A stretch of DNA of 15,282 nucleotides from JAGQTE01 sp964648005. GTDB lineage: Bacteria; Actinomycetota; Acidimicrobiia; Acidimicrobiales; Acidimicrobilacustridaceae. Position numbers and translations under genes: made by a program. Positions within the stretch are counted from its first letter, which is position 1. Each line of letters opens with the position of its first letter. Where the stretch lies: positions 1-15,282 of the forward strand of contig CAZYKR010000082.1 in NCBI GenBank assembly GCA_964648005.1. Reading direction: 5' to 3'. The notes under the pieces were generated by a model. That model made no database searches. It was not told the DNA's origin and saw only the letters and a list, made by a program, of their open reading frames with translations. This document shows, in pieces, positions 1 through 5,700 of the stretch.

Positions 1-1
1 C

Positions 2-943
2 GTCGAGGAGGAGGTGGCGTGGATGGCCGAGCTCAGCCGCGCCACCGGCCGCCCGTTCACGTTCAACCTGCAACAGATCCGGTCGCTCGGCGACCACTAC
101 CTGCGGGTGCTGGCCCTGGCCGAGGAGGCCAACCGCACCGGGGCGCAGCTGCGGCCGCAGATGACGCCGCGCAGCGTCGGTGTGCTGTTCAGCTTCGCCG
201 CCAACACGCTGGTCGACGACCTCCCGTCGTGGCAGGCCATCGCGCCGTTGCCGCTCGCCGGCCGCCTCGCCGCCATCCGCGACCCGCAGGTGCGCGCCGC
301 GCTCTGCGCCGAGGGCGCCGACAAGGCCGTCGAACCGTTCGAGCGGATGTACCTGATGCCGGCGGATGCGCCCGCCCGCTACGTCTACGACGCCGCCGAC
401 TCGCTCGCCGCCATCGCCCGCGCCGGCCACACCTCACCGGTCGCCGCCTACCTCGACGCCATGGACGCCTCGGACGGACGGGCGCTCGTGAACTGGCCGG
501 TGATGAACGACGACGAGGACGCCATCGCCCGCCAGATCACCTCACCGGTCACGATCATGGGCTTGGCCGACGCCGGCGCCCACGCCACCCAGATCATGGA
601 CGCCTCCCAGCCGACCTACTTCCTCGCCCACTGGGTGCGCGATCGGGGTCTGATCCCGCTCGAGGAGGGCGTGCGGCGCCTCACCTCGGACACGGCGGGG
701 CTCGTCGGGCTGCCCGGACGGGGCGTGCTCGCCCCCGGTGCCTTCGCCGACGTCAACGTCATCGACCTCGAGGCGCTGGCGCTGCCCCTGCCCGAGATCG
801 TCCACGACTTCCCCGGCGGTGCCGCCCGGTTCATCCAGCGAGCCCACGGCATCGACCACACGCTCGTGAACGGCGAGGTGTGCATCTCCGGCGGCGAGCA
901 CACCGGCGCCCTTGCCGGGCGCCTGCTGCGCGGCACCGCCTGA
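2..943 (+). CDS. Amidohydrolase, N-acyl-D-amino-acid deacylase-like (3' part)
   Basis: The reading frame is open from the first complete codon (position 2) to a TGA at 941-943, so only the C-terminal 313 residues are present and the start lies outside the window. The GTG at 14 is an internal valine, not a start. The sequence resembles the C-terminal part of the D-aminoacylase/N-acyl-D-amino-acid deacylase branch of the amidohydrolase superfamily. These are cytoplasmic metal-dependent TIM-barrel enzymes that hydrolyse N-acyl bonds. Visible landmarks are GLADAGAH, which probably carries the last-strand metal-binding or catalytic Asp, the following DASQPTYFLAHWVRDRG segment, the LTSDTAGLVGLPGRG turn, and the terminal LAPGAFADVNVIDLE beta-sandwich motif typical of amidohydrolases. 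The N-terminal metal-binding HxH is not in view. Substrate cannot be told. engB follows after 2 bp, so the two are probably cotranscribed. Confidence 0.85.
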   Translation, partial: VEEEVAWMAELSRATGRPFTFNLQQIRSLGDHYLRVLALAEEANRTGAQLRPQMTPRSVGVLFSFAANTLVDDLPSWQAIAPLPLAGRLAAIRDPQVRAALCAEGADKAVEPFERMYLMPADAPARYVYDAADSLAAIARAGHTSPVAAYLDAMDASDGRALVNWPVMNDDEDAIARQITSPVTIMGLADAGAHATQIMDASQPTYFLAHWVRDRGLIPLEEGVRRLTSDTAGLVGLPGRGVLAPGAFADVNVIDLEALALPLPEIVHDFPGGAARFIQRAHGIDHTLVNGEVCISGGEHTGALAGRLLRGTA

Positions 944-945
944 CC

Positions 946-1542
946 ATGACCAACCCGCCGCTTCGCCTGCGCTTCCTCACCTCGGCGCCCGACGTCGACC
1001 ACCTGCCCCAGACCCGAGCCGAGGTGACCGTGCTCGGCCGGTCCAACGTCGGCAAGTCGTCGCTGCTCAACGCGCTCTCCGGCGGCAAGGACGTCGCCAA
1101 GACCTCGAAGAAGCCGGGCCGGACCCGGCTGCTCAACGCCTTCGCCCTCGACGAGGACGCGACGGTCGTCGACTGTCCCGGCTACGGCTACGCCCAGGTG
1201 TCGAAGGCTGAGCGTGCGGCGTGGCAGGACATGGTGGACGACTACCTGCTCCGGCGCGACGAGCTGGTGATGGCGATGGTGCTGGTCGACGGCGAGGTGG
1301 GCCCGACCAAGCTCGACGTCGCCGAGCTCGACTGGCTGCGCGAGCACCGGGTGCCGCACACGGTCGTCGCCACCAAGCACGACAAGGTGCGCTCGGCCAA
1401 GCGCGAGCGCCGCAAGCGCGACCTGGCGGCCGGCTGCGGCCTCGAGCGTGGCGACATCGTGTGGGTGAGCGCCCACTCGGGGGTGGGCATCGATCGCCTG
1501 CGCGACCTCGTGCGGCTGTGGGTCAGCCCGCCACCTCGATGA
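946..1542 (+). CDS. engB: Ribosome-biogenesis GTP-binding protein EngB/YsxC (YihA)
   Basis: This is a 198-residue TRAFAC-class GTPase of the EngB family, which acts in the cytoplasm in assembly of the large ribosomal subunit. All G motifs are visible: P-loop GRSNVGKSS at 31-39, G2 region KKPGRT at 55-60, G3 DCPGYGY at 76-82, G4 TKHDK at 143-147 and G5 SAHSG at 175-179. The length matches the usual ~200 residues with no added domains. The ATG at 946 is two bases after the TGA of the amidohydrolase and has no clear Shine-Dalgarno, so translation probably depends on termination-reinitiation. The larger open frame running through this region from position 19 is not coding before 946. The last 20 bp (1523-1542) overlap the 3' end of the opposing ferredoxin gene. 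Identification is secure; operon coupling is inferred. Confidence 0.97.
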   Translation: MTNPPLRLRFLTSAPDVDHLPQTRAEVTVLGRSNVGKSSLLNALSGGKDVAKTSKKPGRTRLLNAFALDEDATVVDCPGYGYAQVSKAERAAWQDMVDDYLLRRDELVMAMVLVDGEVGPTKLDVAELDWLREHRVPHTVVATKHDKVRSAKRERRKRDLAAGCGLERGDIVWVSAHSGVGIDRLRDLVRLWVSPPPR

Positions 1543-1768
1543 AGATGCACTCGCCCGGGCATTCCTCGGCTGAGTCGATCACGCCGTCGAGCTGGCTGTC
1601 GGGCACGTCGACGATGCCTTTGGGGCCGCCGGGATCGTTCTTGGTGCCGCTGCCGTCCTTCACGTAGGCGAGCCCGTCGTCGAGCAGCACGAACACGTCG
1701 GGCGCGATCTCGGCGCAGATGCCGTCACCCGTGCAGAGATCCTGATCGATCCAGACCTGATAGCCCAT
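1523..1768 (-). CDS. Ferredoxin, single-cluster 3Fe-4S type
   Basis: This 81-residue acidic protein carries C12-x5-C18 (CTGDGIC) and a C-terminal C70-P (ECPGEC, with C74 as an extra cysteine). This is the pattern of the small actinobacterial ferredoxins that bind a [3Fe-4S] cluster, or a [4Fe-4S] cluster when an Asp supplies a ligand; D15 lies within the first motif. Such proteins usually shuttle electrons to cytochromes P450 or other oxygenases, but no P450 or ferredoxin reductase is in the window. Its partner is therefore unknown. The flavin monooxygenase at the far end is not expected to need it, because that family uses NADPH directly. The ATG at 1768 has a GAGGAG Shine-Dalgarno only 2 bp upstream, a tight spacing. 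The gene is convergent with engB and overlaps it by 20 bp. Confidence 0.93.
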   Translation of the reverse strand: MGYQVWIDQDLCTGDGICAEIAPDVFVLLDDGLAYVKDGSGTKNDPGGPKGIVDVPDSQLDGVIDSAEECPGECIFIEVAG

Positions 1769-1856
1769 GGCTCCTCATTCGGCGTCGGGGATGAGTCGAC
1801 AGAGTCTGGCGCATCGGCGCCGGCAGGTTCGAACCGTGGCGGGCGGCTGGCGCCGG

Positions 1857-2363
1857 TCAGCAGTCGGGGTCCTGGATGAACCGGTCGTAGTTGCACACGC
1901 CGTCGGACGGGTCCGAGTTGATGTCGCCGTCGATCGAGGTCGCGGTCGTCCCGATGGCCACCACGGCGATGATCCAGATGCCGACGCCGATGATCGACAG
2001 CACCGTCGACACCCAGCCGAGGATCACACCGCCGAGCGCCATGCCGTCGCCGCCCTGGGCACCGCCGGACTCACGGATCTCCTTGCGGGCCTTGGACCCG
2101 ATGATGATGGCCGGGATGCCGGTGAACAGGCCGCAGAACACCATGCCGACGATGCCCAGCACGAGCGCGATCGTGGCGTTGGAGTTGTTGGTCTGGATGG
2201 GCGCGGCGCCGTACATGGGCTGACCCATCGGCTGGCCCATCGGCTGCCCCATCGGCGGTCCGACCGGTTGGCTCGGCTGTGCTGCGGGCTGTGCCTCCTG
2301 CGGCGGGTACCACTTGCCGTCCGAGGCCATCCACCAGTCGGGGCCTTGCTGGGTGTCGCTCAC
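1857..2363 (-). CDS. Small DUF4190-type membrane protein with WYPP N-terminus
   Basis: The product has 168 residues and no known biochemical function. An N-terminal cytosolic segment holds WWMASDGKWYPP (about residues 10-21), a motif I associate with actinobacterial, especially Acidimicrobiia, membrane proteins. A Pro/Gln/Met-rich linker follows with MGQP repeated three times. Then come two hydrophobic segments in a DUF4190-like layout: TIALVLGIVGMVFCGLF with the following IPAIIIGSKARKEI, and MALGGVILGWVSTVL running into a long IIGVGIWIIAVVAIG helix. The last 26 or so residues are acidic and end in CNYDRFIQDPDC, possibly a disulfide-closed loop outside the membrane. The start is GTG at 2363, supported by GGAGG 7 bp upstream. 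The gene sits 85 bp downstream of the lipase on the same strand, so it may be read from that promoter. An 88-bp gap separates it from the ferredoxin. Confidence 0.85.
   Translation of the reverse strand: MSDTQQGPDWWMASDGKWYPPQEAQPAAQPSQPVGPPMGQPMGQPMGQPMYGAAPIQTNNSNATIALVLGIVGMVFCGLFTGIPAIIIGSKARKEIRESGGAQGGDGMALGGVILGWVSTVLSIIGVGIWIIAVVAIGTTATSIDGDINSDPSDGVCNYDRFIQDPDC
2224..2259 (-). repeat. 12-bp tandem repeat (3 copies) encoding MGQP units
   Basis: Three tandem copies of CCCATCGGCTGG (plus-strand reading, the third diverged) lie in the linker of the DUF4190 protein and encode PMGQ/MGQP repeats. A fourth, degenerate unit (2212-2223) gives QPMYG. The copies are in frame and nearly identical, so copy number may vary between strains by replication slippage. 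Confidence 0.85.
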
Positions 2364-2370
2364 GTCGTTT

Positions 2371-2375
2371 CCTCC
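2371..2375 (-). promoter_or_regulatory. Shine-Dalgarno of the DUF4190 gene
   Basis: GGAGG on the minus strand lies 7 bp before the GTG at 2363. It is the main reason for accepting GTG as the start codon, which also places the conserved WWMASDGKWYPP motif near the N-terminus. Confidence 0.8.
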
Positions 2376-2448
2376 CGATCCGCGATCACCGGGACCGTAG
2401 CAACTGGCGTTCTCGTGCGCTGCGACCGGTGCCGCGGCCCGGCCGCCG

Positions 2449-3390
2449 TCACAGGGGCAGGCCGTAGCCGGTGCAGGTTGCCCGGAAGCCCGGGGTGTTG
2501 GCGCCCAACTCGTTCAACACGTTCTGCAGCGTCGGGCTGTCGGCGAACATCCCGACGTGGCCGACCGGGTTCGACGGGCACTGGTCCTGGATGGTGATGT
2601 TCTCGGCACCGGACAGGAAGGCGGAGGTGTAGGGCGTCACCACCTTGTCGTACTTGGTCTGGATCACGACGTAGCGCGGGCCCGGCACCGTGTCGCCCGA
2701 GCCGAACAGCGTCTTCTGGAAGCTGGAACCGACCATCTGCTGCTGCAGGCCCGGCACGCCGACGCCCCACAGCACGGCGTTGGCGAACCCGATCAGGTTC
2801 AGCGACGCCCCGAGGGTGACGACCCCACTGAGTGTCGTGCCGTGGTTCGACGGGGACAGACCGACCATGGTGCGCACCTTGCTCGCGCCGCCCAGGAACT
2901 TGATGTAGTAGTTCGGCATCATGCCGCCCTGGGAGTGACCGACGACGTCGACCTTGGAGGCGTCGGTCGACGACAGCACCCGGTCCACGAACGAGCGCAT
3001 CGCCGATGCTGAGGAGCGGATGTCGCCCAGGCCACCGACCCGACCGGCCGAGAGCCAGGTCATGCCGTAGTTGAAGGCGTAGACGCAGTAGCCGGCGTTG
3101 GCCAGCATCGGGGCCAGCGCCACCCAATTCGTGCCGAGGTTGACGCCGGTGGCGTGCACCAGCACGACCGGGGTCGGGTGCGCCGCCGACGGCTTGCAGT
3201 TCCAGTTGTTGGCACCGGCGACCGAGTTGGGGCTGAAGACGAAGTTCGCCAGCGCCTCCGGCACCCCGCCCACCTGGTACGCCGCGCCGGCAGGCGAGGC
3301 GGTGGCGCCGAGGAGCGCCAGCGCCGCGACGATGGCGCTGCACAGGATGGCAAAGCGGCTGCGACGGCGAGACGTGGACGGTTGCGACAT
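2449..3390 (-). CDS. Secreted class 2 lipase (alpha/beta hydrolase)
   Basis: This 313-residue alpha/beta hydrolase resembles the actinobacterial lipase class 2 / EstA group and probably cleaves lipid esters outside the cell. A Sec-type signal peptide is clear: basic RRRSR at 8-12, a hydrophobic core at 13-30 and cleavage after AGA or GAA near 36-37. The catalytic triad is readable as S153 in GHSQGG, D248 in KYDKVV and H278 in GHVGM. The oxyanion region is VVLVHATGVNLGTNW. Cysteines at 65, 102, 271 and 306 could form two disulfides. I chose ATG 3390 over the upstream in-frame ATG at 3546 because AGGGGG lies 5 bp before it, the signal peptide begins there, and the extension would read through two CRP-like operators and the end of the kinase gene. 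It is transcribed away from its upstream regulatory region and possibly together with the DUF4190 gene. Confidence 0.93.
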   Translation of the reverse strand: MSQPSTSRRRSRFAILCSAIVAALALLGATASPAGAAYQVGGVPEALANFVFSPNSVAGANNWNCKPSAAHPTPVVLVHATGVNLGTNWVALAPMLANAGYCVYAFNYGMTWLSAGRVGGLGDIRSSASAMRSFVDRVLSSTDASKVDVVGHSQGGMMPNYYIKFLGGASKVRTMVGLSPSNHGTTLSGVVTLGASLNLIGFANAVLWGVGVPGLQQQMVGSSFQKTLFGSGDTVPGPRYVVIQTKYDKVVTPYTSAFLSGAENITIQDQCPSNPVGHVGMFADSPTLQNVLNELGANTPGFRATCTGYGLPL

Positions 3391-3395
3391 CAGGA

Positions 3396-3401
3396 CCCCC
3401 T
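3396..3401 (-). promoter_or_regulatory. Shine-Dalgarno of the lipase gene
   Basis: AGGGGG on the minus strand is spaced 5 bp from the ATG at 3390. It decides that start against the longer open frame beginning at 3546. Confidence 0.75.
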
Positions 3402-3425
3402 GGACTCTTCGATGTCCGCCCTGCG

Positions 3426-3441
3426 TGTGACGCAGAGCACA
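3426..3441. promoter_or_regulatory. Second CRP/GlxR-like box (9 of 10 consensus bases)
   Basis: TGTGACGCAGAGCACA matches TGTGA-N6-TCACA at 9 of 10 specified positions. Its centre is about 43 bp before the lipase start and 27 bp from the centre of the perfect box at 3453-3468. The stretch also overlaps a separate perfect inverted repeat, CTGCGT-GTG-ACGCAG (3421-3435), so a different dimeric regulator could be the true ligand. Confidence 0.5.
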
Positions 3442-3452
3442 GATGGCCAGTA

Positions 3453-3468
3453 TGTGAACTCGATCACA
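3453..3468. promoter_or_regulatory. Perfect CRP/GlxR-type operator TGTGA-N6-TCACA
   Basis: TGTGAACTCGATCACA matches all 10 specified bases of the CRP consensus. In Actinobacteria, cAMP-binding CRP/GlxR proteins bind this same consensus. It lies in the 121-bp gap between the kinase stop and the lipase start, with its centre about 70 bp before the lipase ATG. A CATACT hexamer on the minus strand (3454-3449) abuts it and could be a weak -10. If that is the promoter, the bound regulator would repress. If the start site is further downstream, it could activate. No crp-like gene is in the window. Confidence 0.65.
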
Positions 3469-3502
3469 GGCGGGGAAGATGTGGGGAGTCACGTTCGACC
3501 CA

Positions 3503-3525
3503 TGACCTTGGTCACGTCTCGTGAC
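3503..3525. promoter_or_regulatory. Two overlapping inverted repeats at the 3' end of the kinase gene
   Basis: TGACC-TT-GGTCA (3503-3514) and GTCACG-TCT-CGTGAC (3511-3525) are perfect inverted repeats sharing bases 3511-3514 and spanning the histidine kinase stop codon. No T-run follows on the minus strand, so an intrinsic terminator is unlikely to be efficient. An operator upstream of the lipase or a transcript-end hairpin are both possible. The GTCAC/GTGAC arms resemble the palindrome at 5594-5607. Confidence 0.45.
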
Positions 3526-4906
3526 GTAGCGGATCCTCTCCACCACTCAGGGTGACGGAAAAGACGGTGCGACCGTCCGAGCGCCGGTAGGCCACATCGC
3601 CGCCGAGCTCCGCCACGACGGCATCGGCGATGGCGAGACCCATGCCGGTGCCGTCCGCCTTCGTCGTGAAGAAGGGCTCGAAGGCGCGCCGGGCGACGCT
3701 CCCCTCCAACCCCGGTCCGTCGTCGACGACCACGAGCGCCTCGATCGGGCCCGGTCCGACGCGCACGATCACCTCGGACGCCGCGGCGTCGATGGCGTTG
3801 TCGACCAGGTTGAACGCCACGTCGCGCAACGCTGGTGGCACGGCCGGCGAGCCACCGGCGGCGCCGAGGTCGACACGGAGCTCGACACCGGCGCTCGTCG
3901 CCTGCGGTCCCAGCTCTGCCACCACGTCGGCGACGAGGTCGGCGAGCGCCACCTCCGGGGCCGTCAGCACCGCTGCCTCGTCGGTGGTCGTGGCCCGCTC
4001 GGCGAGCAGCTCCGACGCCAGCATGGCGCCGAGGCGGTCCTTCGCCTCGGCCAGCGCGTCGAGCTCGGCGTTGGCCACCGCCACGGCCTCCGGATCGGAC
4101 CGGCCGACCAGGGGCCGCAGGTGGTGGATGCTCCAGCCCATGATGCCGACCTGGTGTCGGGACTGGTGCACGATGCGCGCCGACACCTCACCGATCGCCG
4201 CCAGGCGCTGCTTGGCGAGCAGGTCGCGTCGCAGCTCCTGCGCCAGGCGCCGGCGGTGGAGGTCGAAGGCGGTGGCGGCGAACAGGGGCACGCACCACCA
4301 CAGGATGAACAACGACGGCCACGGCTCGCTCGGCGCGTACAGCGCCACGGCGGCGACCACCAGCGGGAACCCGCCCATCAGCGGCATCAGGTACGGGATC
4401 AGCACGTTGTCGAGCGGATCGAAGCCGCCGATATCGAGGCCACCCGACACGGCCCGGATCGACAGCAACCGCACCGACATGGTCCCGAGCCACGCCACCG
4501 TCACCCCGACACCGGCGCGCAGCACCTGACCCAGATCGTCGAGCGGCACGGGATAGGTCCCGCCGAGGACGACGGCATAGACGAGATCACCGAAGAAGAA
4601 GCCGATGGAGATCGACGCTGCCGAGACCACCATCCACAGCACCGATCGCCGCGCGCCGCGGCCACCCAGCCGGTCCCGGTTGGCGGGGACGAAGCTCCAT
4701 GCCAGCACCATCGGCATGGCCAGCAGGACCGATCCCCACACCAGCGCCAGCGACCAGCGACCGAGCAGCGCCGCATCGACGGTGGCGGCGATCGTGAGGA
4801 CGAAGTGGTCTTCGCGGTTCTCGAAGCTCAGCCGCAGCAGGGCGCCCAACGTGGTGACGGCGAACAGGGACCAGACGAAGGCGGCCGGCGGGAGCTCGAT
4901 CGGCAT
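3512..4906 (-). CDS. Membrane sensor histidine kinase
   Basis: This 464-residue kinase has roughly six or seven hydrophobic segments between residues 9 and 212 and no large extracytoplasmic domain, so it probably senses a membrane or intracellular cue. A dimerisation/H-box region follows: AAIGEVSARIVHQSRHQVG at 236-254, with H247 the likely phosphoacceptor. The C-terminal HATPase domain shows an N box at 366-374 (N370), G1 DDGPG at 395-399, F box FEPFFTTK at 409-416 and G2 GTGMG at 419-423. Glutamine at H+1, where Glu or Asp is usual, makes the H-box non-canonical. ATG 4906 is 2 bp downstream of the response regulator stop, which sets the start; the open frame extends to 5023 only as antisense of the regulator's frame. 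It forms a two-component operon with that gene. The signal is unknown. Confidence 0.92.
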   Translation of the reverse strand: MPIELPPAAFVWSLFAVTTLGALLRLSFENREDHFVLTIAATVDAALLGRWSLALVWGSVLLAMPMVLAWSFVPANRDRLGGRGARRSVLWMVVSAASISIGFFFGDLVYAVVLGGTYPVPLDDLGQVLRAGVGVTVAWLGTMSVRLLSIRAVSGGLDIGGFDPLDNVLIPYLMPLMGGFPLVVAAVALYAPSEPWPSLFILWWCVPLFAATAFDLHRRRLAQELRRDLLAKQRLAAIGEVSARIVHQSRHQVGIMGWSIHHLRPLVGRSDPEAVAVANAELDALAEAKDRLGAMLASELLAERATTTDEAAVLTAPEVALADLVADVVAELGPQATSAGVELRVDLGAAGGSPAVPPALRDVAFNLVDNAIDAAASEVIVRVGPGPIEALVVVDDGPGLEGSVARRAFEPFFTTKADGTGMGLAIADAVVAELGGDVAYRRSDGRTVFSVTLSGGEDPLRHET

Positions 4907-4908
4907 GG

Positions 4909-5547
4909 TCAGCCGTCCGTGCCGTGGCGCACGGCCAGCACGGCCAGCTTCGTCCGGTCGGTCACCTCCATGACCTCGAGGATGCGCGTGACGTGGTTCT
5001 TCACGGTGCCCTCGCTCAGACACAAGGCGTCGCCGATCTCGCGGTTCGTCCGCCCCTCGGCGACGAGGGCCACAACCTCCTGCTGGCGCGGCGACAAGGC
5101 GGCGAACCGCTCGGCGAAGGACCGGTCGCCGGGCGCCTGGCGCAACGACTCGGCAACGCGCAGGGCCATGTCACCGCTCAACGCCGTCCGTCCCTCGGCG
5201 GCCCGGCGCAGCAGGCGCAGCAGTTCGGTGGGCTCGGTGTCCTTGCGCACGAAGCCGATGGCGCCGTCCTGCATGACGCGCCGCACCAACTCCGGTTGGT
5301 CGTGCGCCGACAGCACGAGGACCGTGACCGTCTCCGCCAGGCCGGCGACAGCTTCGTCACCGCCGCCGTCGGGCAGGTCGACGTCGAGCAGCACGAGGTC
5401 CGCCGTGACCGTCGGCAGCACGTGGTGCAACTCGGCCAGCGACCCCACCTCGGCCACGACGGCGAGGTCCGGCTCGGCGGCGAGCGCCGCCGCCAGGCCG
5501 CCGCGGAACAGCGGGTGGTCGTCACAGATGACGATGCGGGTGGCCAC
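4909..5547 (-). CDS. NarL/FixJ-family response regulator
   Basis: This 212-residue DNA-binding response regulator has a receiver domain at about 4-115 with acidic pocket D9/D10, phosphoacceptor D55 in LVLLDVDLPDG, S80 and K102 (FVRKD). A C-terminal LuxR-type helix-turn-helix at about 150-205 (LSPRQQEVVALVAEG, then NREIGDALCLSEGTVKNHV) binds DNA as a dimer when the receiver is phosphorylated. The partner is the kinase encoded 2 bp downstream. GTG 5547 is preferred because it puts the conserved TRIVICDDHP strand at the very N-terminus. No good Shine-Dalgarno is visible; GTG 5565, six codons upstream, is an alternative. The long open frame that continues to 6447 is antisense to the membrane-protein gene and not a fusion. 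The perfect palindrome 47-60 bp upstream is a candidate autoregulatory site. Confidence 0.93.
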   Translation of the reverse strand: MATRIVICDDHPLFRGGLAAALAAEPDLAVVAEVGSLAELHHVLPTVTADLVLLDVDLPDGGGDEAVAGLAETVTVLVLSAHDQPELVRRVMQDGAIGFVRKDTEPTELLRLLRRAAEGRTALSGDMALRVAESLRQAPGDRSFAERFAALSPRQQEVVALVAEGRTNREIGDALCLSEGTVKNHVTRILEVMEVTDRTKLAVLAVRHGTDG

Positions 5548-5570
5548 GGCCCGACACCATGCCACAGGGA

Positions 5571-5591
5571 CCGCACGGGCACGTCGTGCGG
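5571..5591. promoter_or_regulatory. Inverted repeat CCGCACG-N7-CGTGCGG in the divergent promoter region
   Basis: Perfect 7-bp arms (5571-5577 and 5585-5591) surround a 7-bp spacer, 24-44 bp upstream of the response regulator GTG and two bases from the 14-bp palindrome. This could be a second operator or a hairpin in the regulator's 5' untranslated region. The high GC content makes chance arms somewhat more likely. Confidence 0.35.
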
Positions 5592-5593
5592 GA

Positions 5594-5607
5594 GTCACCC
5601 GGGTGAC
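5594..5607. promoter_or_regulatory. Perfect 14-bp palindrome, candidate operator
   Basis: GTCACCCGGGTGAC is an uninterrupted palindrome in the 153-bp gap between the divergent response regulator and giant membrane protein genes. It lies 47-60 bp before the former and 94-107 bp before the latter. Symmetry and position suit binding by a dimeric factor, plausibly the adjacent NarL-type regulator. Binding is inferred from position only. Confidence 0.5.
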
Positions 5608-5700
5608 CGATTCCACGCAGGCGACCAGGGACCTTCGGCCCTGTGCCGCCCCGGCCGCGGCGCGGACGCTGCACCTGGAACTGGAGGATGGGGATGGTGC

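Noticed and set aside
1523..1768. Ferredoxin as redox partner of the flavin monooxygenase in the same window.
   Set aside because: Baeyer-Villiger-type enzymes take electrons directly from NADPH, and the genes are about 11.5 kb apart.
1826..1835. GGTTCGAACC, which looks like a tRNA T-loop.
   Set aside because: The flanking bases do not make a 5-bp T-stem (GCAGG against CGTGG mismatches), and no acceptor, anticodon or D arm is found around it on either strand. It is simply a 10-bp palindrome upstream of the ferredoxin.
1769..1856. GC-rich self-complementary stretch as an intrinsic terminator after the DUF4190 gene.
   Set aside because: The arms around GGCGCC are imperfect and no T-run follows on the minus strand, so a terminator cannot be supported.
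2212..2259. Possible CRISPR or intergenic minisatellite.
   Set aside because: The repeats are 12-bp, spacerless and in frame within a coding linker (MGQP units).
3391..3546. A 52-codon N-terminal extension of the lipase.
   Set aside because: It would bury the signal peptide internally, and it overlaps the kinase 3' end and the CRP-like operators. A good Shine-Dalgarno marks ATG 3390.
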